This document shows, piece by piece, positions 23,310-35,199 of a DNA stretch of 64,000 bases (its first letter is position 1; each line of letters starts with the position of its first letter). Made by a program: the position numbers and the translations under genes. This stretch comes from Multifurca ochricompacta (taxonomy: Eukaryota; Basidiomycota; Agaricomycetes; Russulales; Russulaceae): contig WTXG01000031.1 of NCBI GenBank assembly GCA_022496185.1, positions 1 to 64,000 of the forward strand, in the 5' to 3' direction. A model generated the notes under the pieces. The model saw only the letters and a list, made by a program, of their open reading frames with translations. It had not been told where the DNA came from and searched no databases.

Positions 23310-25150
23310 AGATGACTCTCGGTCCCATCTGCCTCATCGATCTGATACATATGGCCGCTCATTCCTGATAAGAATAACTCTGTGCCGACCTTGCAGAGGC
23401 GATCAAGTTAGATGACCCCGGCTCCTCCCTCAGACGACGACTTTACGAGCCATGTAGAACTGAAACGCTATTCGGCTTGAACGCCACGTAACCGAACTAG
23501 ATACCACGACCCCCCTTCAATCAGTTCTACTCATCAGATACGCCGTTGCCTTTCGGTATTGTTCATGTTGTGGCTTCAGTTGCCATCAGAGCAGGAAATG
23601 CAAAGTAAATTATCGATCAACCTTAAATTTGTTGTTAACTAACATCATTACTTTCCACCACCCTTTCCTATCGGTTTCAGCGACTCCACCTGCGTTATCG
23701 AGATCACATTCAGCTGAGTGATTTTCAAAAACTCTCGATGGATGATCTCTCTAAACGAACAAGGTCGAGGGAGGGGGGGGTGACCGGGGGGGAAGCCAGC
23801 CCCCTTCTCTGGGAGCATCAATTTATGATCTCACCCAAATGTGAGTATGACCCCCCTCTTAGATGATCTTCCGGCATGAACGAAGCTCCGACGACGACAA
23901 TCGGTGAAATTGACCGGTACATACAAATACCCTCTAGATTCGACATCAACTAAACGAACGTGCAAAAATTTCAAACATACATATAAGGAGGTGATCCTAT
24001 TTTCTTGTACGATCTTGCAGGACGATTTCGGAACCTGGCTGCAGGCTGATCTGTGAGTTTTAATCCATTTGAGGGCCCCTCTTGTGAATTGGTAATGACT
24101 AAGTTTATCTAATAGTAGGATTTCTTGGTCAATTCCTTTAGTCCCCGCGGAGAGGGAACGTGCAGCGACAGTGGTACACTCCTATGAGCAATTTTTGCTT
24201 TAGGGATCTTGAGGTTTCCCGCATTGCAACCTTGAGGTGACATGAGCAAGAGTAAGAGATGGATCGGACAAGCAACATGAACCTTTGGCGCATGATCCTA
24301 CAAACATCTTGGCTTTTGAGACTGGGGAATAGGCTAAGCGGGAAAAAGTGTGATTCTAATTATTAAGGCAGAAGATGAAACGGATGACTTGATCTAAGTT
24401 ACGGGACAACAGGATTCGACTTCACCTTCCGATAGTATACCCTTCTTTCAAAGGCGAACGCTGGACTTCAGAGCTGGACTAATTGACGCAGGGTATCTCT
24501 GGAAATCACCCCACATTGATAGGGTCGAAGCGGAAACTCGATCTCAGTGACAGTGGCGCAGGTGGTTCTAGGAAGTGCAGAGCAACAGGGAATACACAGC
24601 AGCGAGACATTTTTGAAGATCGATCTGTGCGGGAAACTCTTCAGGTGGCTGGGTACAAGTACGCTGAGAAAGATAACAGCCTGGTTGTTTATCCATTGGA
24701 AATTGAAGCCCGATAATGTGGTCATAGACGTCCCGTATCCGTGACTGTCAATTATCGACATTGATTTGTCCGTTTTTTTGTAGAGGACGAAGAAACGACG
24801 GTCAAAGGAGTGGACTGTGTTGAAGGTTGGAAGCTCAGATGAACCCACGAAAAAGTAGAGTCACATCCTTGTTGACCTATGGGGAGCACCTTCCAGTCAG
24901 TCATGGAGGTCGACGAGGTATAGGCAGTTTACAGGAAAGGCTAATGGGCAATGATCCGAGATTATGGCCCACTGTGGGAGAAGTATTGGATGCGTATCAG
25001 GAAAGCAAGGCGACGTAACTAAGCGGAGCGCAGGAGAGGACTGGACTGATGGGTTAGGGAAGCGGGCTCGTTTGAAGTTGGTACGTGCTCTGTTATCTCG
25101 TGGGAGCTGCCCTCTCAACTTGGGCATAGTGGACCCAAGTAGACAAACAA
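23310..25150 (+). pseudogene. Degenerate CRN-family gene, 38-kb subfamily (copy G)
   Basis: Pieces lie in the expected order. A header start near 23310 (MTLGPICLIDLIHMAAHS) is followed after a frame change by CADLAEAIK-like sequence, and the header end at 23500-23600 has the equivalent of FYSSDTPLPFGIVHVV. Middle-domain debris at 23970-24060 matches the relic at 29.2 kb. A linker open frame at 24483 (SGNHPTLIGSKRKLDLSDSG, then DRSVRETLQVAGYKYAEKDN) is followed by a kinase remnant VEDEETTVKG at about 24780 and a C-tail with MGNDPRLWPTVGEVLDAYQE near 24945. The catalytic loop and DFG are not recoverable, so this is a dead copy. The 5' flank still resembles those of the other copies. Confidence 0.65.
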
Positions 25151-25980
25151 TGCTCTTGGCCTGCGATCAATGAGTGGGTACGATTCGTATCTCTATACGT
25201 TTTCATTCTTCCTCATTAACATTGCCTTCAAGAAAATTTGGTCATTACGGTTGCAAAGACCAAGCACGCCAATTCAGTTACGCGTGTGGCTGACATATCA
25301 GGGAAATGGTCGTCTCACTGTAACAAGTATGGATAGCAGATATTCTACCATGCTAATATTACTAGAGTGTGTATGTGTGTATGTGTGTCCATAACTACAG
25401 CGTTGAGTTAATGTGAACGCGGGCGATAACCCAAACTGGACTCGGTTGGAACATGGGACGCGCATTACAAGACACAGATCAAGGTCGTCTTAAGTTATGG
25501 ATTATCATCTTGACGTGTTTAGGAGTCATCACGTCAGCAAGGAGAGAGAAGCACAATCGGACTTGTGCCCGCCTCGAAAAGATATCGCTGGTGGAGTCTG
25601 AACGTGAGTTGAAGATAAGTTCATTGAGGCGAGGTTCATGTGAAAGGAGCCCTCGACTCTGCTTCTCTAAAAACTTGTCTTCATTTACTCAACGGAACTC
25701 GACTCTGCCTTCCAATGCACGCAGATCCTTAGTGACACAAGATAATACAAGATAACATCAACATACTCGTACATATACATACACAATATATACTCAAGTA
25801 GTCATTGATACGCTAAAATTTCAGTTTGTGCCATTGAGGGTCCCTAATGGAGGTGATGAACGTGACGCTGTCGGCAGTGATGTGATGGATAGTTGTCCGA
25901 CTGTGGTTCCCGCCACCGTTCATAAGTAACCTACACTTTCCATCTCGTGCCAGAATATAGAGACAATTTTATGAAACCAA
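25151..25980. other. Intergenic region
   Basis: No gene or family recognised; short TG repeat near 25365-25388. Confidence 0.4.
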
Positions 25981-25984
25981 GATA

Positions 25985-27430
25985 TTAGTTGTTGTGATAA
26001 AATGGACCTTCCGAAAGTTTTCTCCAGATCAGGTCGACAGAAAGATCTGCTCGGTCCCGCGCAGCACAGAATGGCTCGAAGGCGTTACGCACCATCGTAG
26101 GTGTATCGCAACAACTTGATGGGAGGGAATGATCATGACAAAGCAGATAAATTTCTTTTAATTCGGGTAGAAGGTCCATGGCAGGCTTCCCATCATCCTT
26201 CCCGAGGAAATAAGCGATTTCGAGTTTTAGTTCACATTGCACCCAGAGTTTCTTCACATTGTGGAATTGCTTTAAAATCCCAAGCCAAAAAATGGAATTT
26301 CCATAGCGCCTTGAGCCGCGGTTTAACCTATTGGAGGTGGATGAAAGGAAAAGGTCCTCCACCTCAGCGAGCTTCACAGAGAGCTCACTGCAGATGTGGG
26401 CCATCGAAACCATCTTACCGGGCACGTATATTTTGAAGGGTGATTCATTGGTGGAACAGAGATCCGTTAACATAATATCGCGGAAAATGTCTTCTGAAAA
26501 AGACACTCTAACTGAGGAAAACGGCTTGTCTATGTCACGGATGAACCTGGACAAGTTCGGGATGGGGTCCAACAAGGAATCGCCACCAGCGTTGTCATTG
26601 GGTAAGATGTAGATATCCTTCAGGAATGGGGCCGCCAACCCGGACAAGAGTGCCTCCAGTACTGTCTACTACCAACATAGTGAAAAAATGTCAGTCTCAA
26701 GAGCGGAATTGGATCTTTCGCTTCAATGAGAGGCCCTACGTCATCTTTGGGGTGTTCCCGCATTTTCAGTTTAAGGTAGCGTAGGTAAGGCATGCATTGC
26801 AAGTAGGCGCAAAGTGATGAGGCCGAAGATGGGTGGCAAACGTTTGGTCCAAATTGAGGTCCACAAGGTTGATTGCAGATGATAACAGTGAAGATAAGGA
26901 TGAGAGGTAAGCACCCGTCACCCAAAGATGTTGAAGACAAGGTGTGACACCACTAAACAGTTTTTTGGAAGTGACGATAGAAAGACTTCGTGACGAAGGA
27001 CAAGGCGCCTCAGTTTGGGGAATGGGCGATTCGTCACCTCGAAGAACTTCTCATAGGAATTGATTGACCCGCAAAAGGCGATGTCATGCACACGATTGGG
27101 GAATTTCAGTGCAGTGACCAGGCGATTCTGTTCGAAGTGATTATTGGCTCCAGAAAGATAGTCGATGGTAATTGGCAATGGTGGGAGCCGAGTCAGCATG
27201 ACTGCCCTTGGAGACCTATGCACTGTAAAGAAAAGTCGCAAATGCAAACGAGAGGACGAGGCGAGCACGACCAGTCGCCAATTTCGGCACACATGTGCAA
27301 GCTTGAACCAACCATGTCTGCTGTTCCAAACCCTCCTGTGATCTTTTTCAAAGAGGTGTTTAATGATGCATCATAAGAATCGAATATCTCCAAAAGAAAT
27401 CCCCAGGGAGATTATCGACTATTTTACTAT
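25985..27430 (-). pseudogene. F-box/LRR-type protein with frame breaks
   Basis: The reading order on the minus strand matches the large F-box-like LRR families of mushroom genomes. A WFKLAHVCRNWRLVVLASSS stretch (about 27310) is the usual post-F-box signature. LRR-like segments follow, such as FPNRVHDIAFCG and FPKLRRLVLRHE, then LQCMPYLRYLKLKMREHP (about 26770). A long open C-terminal part runs from 26647 (SGLAAPFLKDIYILPNDNAG) to 25985. The pieces sit in different frames: changes are needed near 26840-26930 and near 26650, and the F-box itself at 27400 is poorly preserved. If intact, the product would be a substrate adaptor of an SCF ubiquitin ligase. Without splice sites explaining the shifts, I call it a recently broken copy. 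Confidence 0.55.
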
Positions 27431-28160
27431 ATATTTATTCAGAGAGCGTGATTTGAATGTAAAAAAAGTTGTTACACATACAGCCGTCGCTCAATGAGGG
27501 CTCTGGCAGTAGCACGAGTGGGTCTCATGGTGACGCATGCAAGACCCATAGTCGTTAATACTTGGTACTTGATATACAAAGCAAAGATAGCTCAGGGGCA
27601 CATCGTGGACTCCTGATTAATATACATGATCCTGTATTTCCACAGTCACGTTATGAAACAACTCTGTGACTGTGACGACCGGGATATAGGCATATTATAT
27701 ATTGGTTTTGGCAACCTTCTTGACAGTTGTTCCAACAACTCCGAGAAGACTAAAGGTATTTATTTTGTTGAAGCCTCCGATTATCACCAACTTCCTGTAG
27801 TCTCTTGCTTAAAGCAGTCTACCATATATGGTGCTATGTTCCCGCGGTCATGCTTTGTGGATCCGATCTCGTGATTTGTATGCGTGCCAAAGCAGATAAT
27901 GCGGGCCGGGTCCATTACCATGTGGATGGCTCGTCCGGCCGTCACCACTTCTGGCTGGACCCGTTTTCTCTCTCTCTCTCTCTCACTTTTTCATTACAAG
28001 TCCTGTCAATAAAAAATTTCTGACATCAGTTCGACTTTTAGTTTCGGACAAGACTCTGATATGGTACAAATGCGATATTTTAACAGTTAGTTTATTTGTT
28101 GGATTTGTGCGCGTTCCCGGCCCTTTACCCCCAGTTTCACTCGGTTTCCTCTTTCACCAT
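27431..28160. other. Intergenic region with CT microsatellite
   Basis: Holds a CT/TC run at 27969-27986 and no recognisable gene. Confidence 0.4.
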
Positions 28161-28166
28161 CCTCTA

Positions 28167-28370
28167 CTACTTCCTCTCTCTCTCCTTTGTTGTGCTAAAG
28201 AAATTCTTGATGATGTAAAGCACAAGGTCAAACGGGACTAGCAAGCAGCGTACTCGCAAGTTCAAGCACGAAATACCTTCATTCGAAGTTATAGTTATTT
28301 CGGGGCTCTCTCTCTCTGTCTCACGCTCATTCAAGAATGTGCTTTGCCTCGCATCCACCGCGGATTTGAT
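28167..28370 (-). repeat. Short dispersed element, also at 59.66-59.86 kb (opposite strand)
   Basis: The reverse complement of this stretch aligns with 59660-59860, including AATCCGCGGTG, GTGCTTGAACT, CCGTTTGACCTTG and TTCTTTAGCACA blocks. Both copies encode a related short peptide: LLVPFDLVLYIIKNFFST here and LLVPFDLALDVIKKFFST there. Nature unknown. Confidence 0.6.
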
Positions 28371-28589
28371 CCCAAGGGGGACCCATAATCACACGAGTTT
28401 GAGAGGGGAGCGCTTAACGTTGCGAGAATTGGATTCAGATTTGAGATCATGACGAGGTGATCAAGTTCTTTCATATATTCAAACTTTCTATCCTTTCCAG
28501 TGATGCACACACGAAAAGAATTAATTCTTTTTTTCTCAATTCAAATGCTCAGGTTTCGAATTTACTCTTGCGAACCGTTTGGTTGCGTC

Positions 28590-29950
28590 TTGTTGACCGT
28601 CACGTCCGCACAAAGCCACAACTATCCGTTTCCTCGTTAGCGACACCTGCGATTCGTTGGGGTCATCCATTTGTGATAGATAAGAATAAACGGGGGATGA
28701 ACTCTGTGCTAATCTTTCGGAAGCGATCAAGACAGAAAACGCTTAAAGACCTCGCCACATTCATTTTACCTGAAGCTTTTTGGAAATCCAATGCCTAATG
28801 ACTTCTTTTCCGGCTCATTAAGAGACGATATTGGGAGCAGATCTATAACCTGAGTATTCTTGAGGATGAATGTAACGTAATATAACTGGATGACAATGCA
28901 CTTCTCCCTAAGTTCTACCCGTCAGACGGGTCCCTGCCTTCGAAACGTATTCACGCTGTCATCTCGAACAGAAAGTGCGAAGCAAGCTATTAATTACCTC
29001 TTCAATTCGTTATTATAAATTTCTAACTAAGAGTGCTTGTCTGCATCGAATGTGAGCATGACCACACTCTCTCAGATAAATTTTCACTTACCCACCTTAC
29101 TTTCAACAGTCACTTGGCCAGTACATACTCATCGCCTTTACTCGTGTGATCCAAAATGTGCAAAACTTCCCAATGTATGAGGAGGGGCAAGTGGATACCG
29201 CTTTCTTGTACGACCTTGTGGGTCAATTTCAGCACTTGGCTGCTGGGATAGAGGCCCAGGCTGATTTGTGAGTTTTGACCCATTGGAGGGGTCCTCTTTA
29301 TAATGTCTAATTTTAATCTAATAGTAGGACGTTGCACCTCGGAGAGGGAGTATGCAGTGATGTGGGCACAATCCTAGAGTGATCTTCATCCGGGTCAGGA
29401 GGTTCCTCATTCCCCCTTGAAGTGGCATGGAGTAAGAGACATAGATGGGACAAACTATTAGACCTATGGCGCATGATTTTACAAACATGTCTTGTGAGAC
29501 TGGGGAATAGGCTATGAAGGAAAACATCTGGCCCCATGGTTGTCATGGCAATCTATATGGACTCAAATTTGCAAGCTCATGTGTACCAGCCTGATTTATC
29601 TGGAAGGCAAGATGGCTCAATGTTGATGGGTAATTAACATATGAAAGAAGATCAACTTGTCTTCCAACAATGCCAGGCTCCAAGATTCATTGTCAACAAA
29701 GCAAGATCCACCAAAACTGATCGTCCGTCGACCTCATCAAAAATGCGGAAGCTCAATCACGGTGACAGTGGCGCAGGTGATTCTCAACAGTGAGGAGACA
29801 TGCTTATAGACAGATCGATCTGCGCGGGAAAATGTTGAGGCTGCTAGATACAAGCTCACGGCAAAAAAGGTCTTTAAAAGCCTTGATGGTTGCTCGCGTG
29901 TACATTCCCTCTTTTGTTCTTTCAGTAGCTTGCAGTTGAAGGGTAACAAG
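28590..29950 (+). pseudogene. Degenerate CRN-family gene, 38-kb subfamily (copy H)
   Basis: Header remnant from about 28640 (reading LVSDTCDSLG, then TGDELCANLSEAIKTENA) through FYPSDGSLPSKRIHAV near 28940. The original start codon is lost. A middle-domain piece at 29110-29260 reads GQYILIAFTRVIQNVQNFPM, then DTAFLYDLVGQFQHLAAG. This aligns with AGQYIHILSSQEV and FFHDLAGAFRRLVEAA of the intact gene at 38-41 kb. A linker remnant at 29740-29880 aligns with 24535-24670 of copy G. No kinase follows; the copy ends near 29950. Stops and frame changes throughout. Confidence 0.6.
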
Positions 29951-30159
29951 GCGATTTGATCTGACCACGCACCGGTAGTGTTAAAGCTCTTTGATGAAAA
30001 CTAAATGGCCTTGCGATACCTTCGAGTGACCGAATTACTAATTAATCCCGCAAATCGAGCTTCATATGCGGCACTTTGGAGGAGGTTGGAGGAATGATAA
30101 ATTACGGGAATGAGCCTGTATGAATAGTGAGATACTATAAACAAAAACTCACCTTATCC

Positions 30160-30630
30160 TTAGTGGTCAAACTGAAGTGAGAGTGAGAGTACATGAATGA
30201 AAGGCGTACGAATCGTCACTCTTCTCTTATCGATCATAATCATGTGATCAAAGGTACCCAAACACGTGATCTGGGGCTGAGGCCACATCTTCTCTCCTGA
30301 CAACTGGGCACTCCAGTATTGATCAACACGCCGAGCCACATTCCTACGTGAGTACCACAGGGCTAGGAAGTTTTTATCTACCCCCCTTGTCGTATATTTT
30401 AACATGTCGTGCACAGCACAGTCAGATACGCCAGGTTCGGGCGGGTTCAGGGTCACAAAATAAAAGCAAGGCAAGAAATACCTCGCGGTATTATGGACAG
30501 AGCAGGAAAGGGTAGATATTGAAAGCGAAAACAATCGTTGCAAAAAGATAGAAGACCAAAACTGACGAACAGACGTAACAATACACAATATAGTACAAGC
30601 AGACCGACTAAGACAGATTGACAGGACCAC
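30160..30630 (-). CDS. Uncharacterised open frame
   Basis: A 156-codon open frame with no recognised family. Its second half is enriched in aromatic and basic residues (RRNVARRVDQYWSAQLSGEK, then MWPQPQITCLGTFDH) and looks more protein-like than random. The first half is Cys/Ser/Leu-rich and may be upstream non-coding sequence. It could be the last exon of a small gene or a fragment. Confidence 0.3.
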   Translation of the reverse strand: MVLSICLSRSACTILCIVTSVRQFWSSIFLQRLFSLSISTLSCSVHNTARYFLPCFYFVTLNPPEPGVSDCAVHDMLKYTTRGVDKNFLALWYSRRNVARRVDQYWSAQLSGEKMWPQPQITCLGTFDHMIMIDKRRVTIRTPFIHVLSLSLQFDH

Positions 30631-30639
30631 TACTGTTCC

Positions 30640-31890
30640 GGCCCATCCTGTCTACACTCACAAAGTGAGTCTCGTCTTATACTACTTACATTCGGAATCT
30701 TGAGTTCGTTGCATGCCACACACAGCCTTCGAAGGTAGCAAACAGTATTCGACGTATCGACACATCTATCTATTTTACTCTCTCGCTCTCTCTTTGGCGA
30801 AATCTCACCCCCCTTTAGACTTATACGGTCTCATACGATCGTACATCAGCCATGAGGTATATATGCATCGAGCGATAACAAGATGGGTGATCATGTTTGA
30901 TGCAAGTATGTTCCCTATGCTGCACTATCTAAGGGGTTAAATTGAGTCAGTGGACGAGCCACCACCACTGCAAGAGAATATGTTCACCCCATTGCTCGCA
31001 ACGAGGGTGGTCTTATGATGTGTTCACCAAGTGATGATCGTTGTACGACCTTTGATTGAAATTCCGATCGTGATCGTGTTAAAGGTGTTTCTGGAGTCTG
31101 AGTTCTAGAATGCCTTTCCCATTGACCACAAGAACTTAGGTCGTTTTGCAAGCACTTTCATCCATCCTTCCCCCCCCCCTCTGATTCGTCCCAACTCGTA
31201 TCTAAGATCTTAAATTTCATGCAGGGGGGGGGGGGGGGGCGGAGTTCCTGCATAAAGCATACAGCACGGTCATGAAACGAGTCGGAATGAATTAGTGTCG
31301 ACGTTCATTTGCCGCGCCGTATCCAGAAGAACCCGGCTGTATAACGACGGATGTCTCCACCCCCTACCCCCTCTGAAGTTGCTCTGGCCCTACCTGGTCT
31401 CTGTACTCGTAATTCAGTCAAAAGTAAAGATCTCGCGCACGCCCCACGAAAATCATAATAAAGGATCTTCAGCGGTCTGGGGCGTCAATATCCTGAATCC
31501 CACATCCCCATAATCAATGCAAAAATTATCAACATCGTCCGCACATCTATGCGTGGGAATGACGACATTTGCACCGGAGAGTAAAAATAAGGGTCTTCTT
31601 TGATGCGTCTCCCCCCTCCCCCTTCCCCACCGAAAAATAAATTTCCGAGATTTCCAAATACTAATAATACCTAGGTGGTGGTGGTGGTGGTGGTGGTGGG
31701 GGACCATCGCTACATACAAAACGAGGACGAACACGAACGAAAAGATGCGACACAATAGCAGAGCGAGACTAGGGGGTGGCCCGATGAACAAAAGCAAGTA
31801 AAAAAAAATAGGAGAGGAAGGGGAGGGGAGGGGAAGATAAATCGAGCATAGTAACTCTGTTACCAAATAAAATAAAAAGGCAGACATCGG
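30640..31890. other. Intergenic region with homopolymer and GGT runs
   Basis: A 13-base G run at 31225-31238 and a GGT repeat at 31676-31699. It is the 3' flank of the Dsn1 gene. No gene recognised. Confidence 0.5.
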
Positions 31891-31892
31891 GA

Positions 31893-33808
31893 TCATCGTC
31901 CACGCCCTGGCGTGCTCGGCCGCCGCGGTGTGCGGGGCGTGGGTGGGGCCACGGCTGTGAGCCGCCTCTCGCTCACTGGCGCGTCCTGCGCGCGCAGAAC
32001 CTCGCGCGCTGCGCGGCTGGCTGCAGCCCCAACCTGCGCCGGTGGACGCGCCGCGTCAACGCGCGCGAGCGCGCGAAACAGGTTTTGTGAATCAGACGGG
32101 TCGCCGGGTCGCCGTGGGAGGTAAGTGGAAAGCGCGGGTTGGGCGGATGAGAGTCCGAGTCCCGCGGTACGTTGGGTTCGTGCACGAAGGATGTGGGAAA
32201 GACGAGTGAATCGGCGGTCTAGATCTGTTTCCGCGACGTTGGCCGTCTGTATCGCAGTATTGATCAGGGCATGGAGATCATCGGTCTATGCGTTAGAGAG
32301 TGAGTCGTCGGTCAGTAGAGCTTTCCAGGATGTGGGGTTTGGTTGACGCACCTTGTAAAGAAGTTCGCTCCATTGGTGGCTGTTCGGGCTGTGTCCACCT
32401 GTCGTTGCATCCCTTGCCAAAACGCTCAGCGCGAGGTTGCTCGCCTCTTGAAATTGCGTGGGCAACTCTGATATTCGCAAGTCTCCTTCTGGGTCGGCCC
32501 GCTGTTTTCCCTTGGCTTTCTGCCGCTGCTCCAACTCCCTCACAACTGGTTCTTGATAAGCGTTGTAAAATTGTGCAACAGCGCTCCACGCATCATCCTC
32601 TGCTTTTGCTCTATCATTTGATTAAGTTGAGTATCAGGAAAACGAAGGAATAGGACGGTTAAGAAGGACACACATGCGAATTTCATCTTTGAAGCGAGCC
32701 GTTCGCGTGCGATTGTTGACGTTCTGTTCGTTTACTCGTACGTCCGCAGCCCCGTTTGCAGCAGACCCTGGTTGGCCGATGGCCATCACGTTCATATCGA
32801 CCTTCCGCTCTGCAAGTAAGAGCAGTACATCATCCTTCAATTCTTGCAATAGCTTCGAACCCTTCTCCGATGGTTGACTCGGCGGGTCTTTCCCTTCACG
32901 TGGTGCTGGTAGTGGTGCCCGTGCGGCACATAATATGATAAGTTGTCGCGCGCGATCAGGCTCAGGAAGCTCAGAATCAATGTGTTTGTAGAGACTTGCA
33001 TCATCTACCGAAGAGTGCGGTTGTGCTGTGGGAACAAATCGGCGACAAGCACGACACTGATTGGGATGATCACGCACTGATAATCCCTGCCCTATCAAAA
33101 CTGTTACTCAAACGCTTCCCACGTGAGGACATCGATGCCCGACGAGGTGTCCGGGAGCCTTCACCGCGCATCGCGCGATTTTGCTCAATCTTGGGTGTCT
33201 CACGTGGTGCCAGTGGGAGGAGGGAGTCCCCACCAGATAAAGGCTCCCATGGGCGGTGAGCGGAACGTCGAAGGGCATCAGCTTCCATCTCCATGCGCCG
33301 TACATCCTCTTCAACGGCACCATCCTCATCAGGGGATTTGTGCTTGCCCTTAGTGCTGGGTGCAGCTCCGGTCCCAGCGCGAAATTTCTTGTTAGGTGGA
33401 TGTGATGGACCGGCGAGTGCATTGCTGCTATCGGAGGAAGGTTGAGAGGAGGGTGGTTGAAATTGGGAGCCACGGATGATGACAAGACCACCGCGTTGCT
33501 CTTCGCCATTGAGGACTGGTGAGAATGGGAGGGGGTACGTATTAGCGCGATAGATTTATTACGGAAGAGTGGATGGTCACGACGCGTACGTTTCCGCTTG
33601 GTAGATAAGGCATTCTGTTCCACTATGTTCAGCATAGACGAAGAAAAAGTGAAATTTGGATACTCACATCTTTGCGTGTGCGTTTGGGTTTTGGTGCACC
33701 GTTGGAGTTTGAGGAGTTATTATCGTCCGAGGCTTTGCGTTTGCCAGAGGCCTCGGAAGGTATCATGGGCTGGTCGAAGTTGCTTGTAATGATTGAAGTA
33801 ATGTTCAT
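31893..33808 (-). CDS. DSN1: Kinetochore MIND-complex subunit Dsn1/Mis13
   Basis: Component of the Mis12/MIND complex that links centromeric chromatin to the Ndc80 complex. The start at 33808 gives MNITSIITSNFDQPMIPSEA, then a Ser-rich basic N-terminus (GKRKASDD, PKPKRTRKDV). Exons are joined across introns at 33663-33623 and 33589-33516. Downstream is PNKKFRAGTGAAPSTKGKHK and a basic motif with Ser (RRASMSSRGKRLSNSFDRAG), the position of Aurora B-type sites in this family. A 52-nt intron (about 33082-33031) is followed by the family signature SLYKHIDSELPEPDRARQLI. A long helical C-terminus (ELKDDVLLLLAERKVDMNVM; LINTAIQTANVAETDLDRRF) continues through two more introns and ends GRGR at 31893. 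The signature and overall layout are diagnostic; exon borders are predictions. Confidence 0.87.
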
Positions 33809-34201
33809 AGACGAAAATGAGCGATTTAATGTCGCCAACGCCGCGTGTGATGAGCGCGATTGGGCGGGGATGGCGTCGGCCGTTGTTTTCCCCGTTTTTC
33901 CCGCGTCGTTGGAGGGTCGATCGGGATTTCAAATACTTTCTCACGCGATTCCTTCAACAAAGAACAAAGACTTTACCCGGCCCATCATCCCGTTACCTTG
34001 TTCACCCATACACCACGCCACACAACCACAGACAGACACGACCATGAGTTCGGTCATGGGCTCTCAGAGGTTGCGCTGTTACAGGCGCCTTTTCCTTTAT
34101 TTTGTAAAAAATACTATATAGGTATACATGAAATTTCTCTCCAACAACCTCTGATACCGTCTATTAATCAAGAATTCGAAGCAGCGTCGATTGTTTAGAG
34201 C

Positions 34202-34740
34202 TCAATGGTCACCCTTGCACGACCTGAACCACTCGCCGGAGATACCATATTGATCATAACGATGCTCGACTGTGGGTTGTGGATGAACCGCAGAGCAAGA
34301 TCTATAAATGTTGGCTATCGAGGGGCTGAGGGCGGCTGGATTGCACACCGCATTAACGAAGTCTAACATCTTACAAAGAAAGATTAGATGGTGAGCGTTG
34401 GTAATAAAGGGCACTCACAAAAGGGGGCTGTTTATCGGCGATTGAATGCACCTGGTGGCCATCCTGATGGGCAGATGTGACATCGTGTGCTTGCTCAAGT
34501 GGGTATGGGATGTTCGGTAGGACTGGTGGTAGCGTGGATAGAGTGCTTTTCACAGCAAGCGGGTTACGTTGCTTATGGTGGTGGGAAGACACGACCCCGG
34601 GAGATGTCTGGCGTAGAAGTAATCTAGGATGGCCTCCGGCCATAACCATCTGTGGTTTGAAGAAGTGAATGATATGTATGGCCCACCATATAATACATGG
34701 TACTTGTTCGTTTTCCCGCAACGCGACGCTGCCGTGGATA
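34202..34740 (-). CDS. Uncharacterised spliced gene, probably 5'-truncated
   Basis: Two exons join perfectly across a 51-nt intron (GTGAGT donor, CTAATC branch, TTTGTAAG acceptor, about 34418-34368). This gives ...DKQPPF followed by MLDFVNAVCNPAALSPSIAN and an end GISGEWFRSCKGDH. Upstream, a second acceptor (AACCACAG) precedes MVMAGGHPRLLLRQTSPGVV, with a possible donor at about 34708. No family recognised. The upstream limit coincides with the start at about 34757 of the repeat that precedes CRN headers, so an insertion may have removed the 5' end. Confidence 0.4.
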
Positions 34741-34756
34741 CCGATCTCATTGGCCT

Positions 34757-35110
34757 CCTTTTGAATGTGGAAAATCGTTCTATCTATCTATCGTAGTTCT
34801 ACAGCATTTTCTGTATGATATTTTGCTTTTCTTTCTCCAAAAACACTCTCCCAAAAATACAGAATTTCTTTACTTCGGGTCTGTTAAAAATATTTAATAA
34901 ATTATGTTTTTTTTCCGGGTTTTCGTTATTCATTCATTCTATTCTTTCACAAAGGATGGATGGATAAAACCTGAATTGTGTATAACTAATTTTAAGTGCT
35001 TAGTGAATGCTTCCCTGGATGGTGTTCGTGTATGGTATGCGTGTGTGTATGTGCGTCCTCCTCCATTTGGCCTTCCTCTTTCAAGGTTCCTTGAATTCGT
35101 AGTAGCCCTA
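34757..35110 (+). repeat. CRN-copy upstream repeat (partner of 6420-6745)
   Basis: Matches the reverse complement of the region upstream of copy C, starting at a TTTTGAATGTGGAAAAT segment. It is followed, as there, by header sequence. Confidence 0.75.
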
Positions 35111-35199
35111 TAAAATAATCAATTTCCACAAAGACGCTGCGATACCGCGAAACTAAAAAATTAGAGATTGGAAAGTGTTGATCCATTCGTGTTCGTGGT

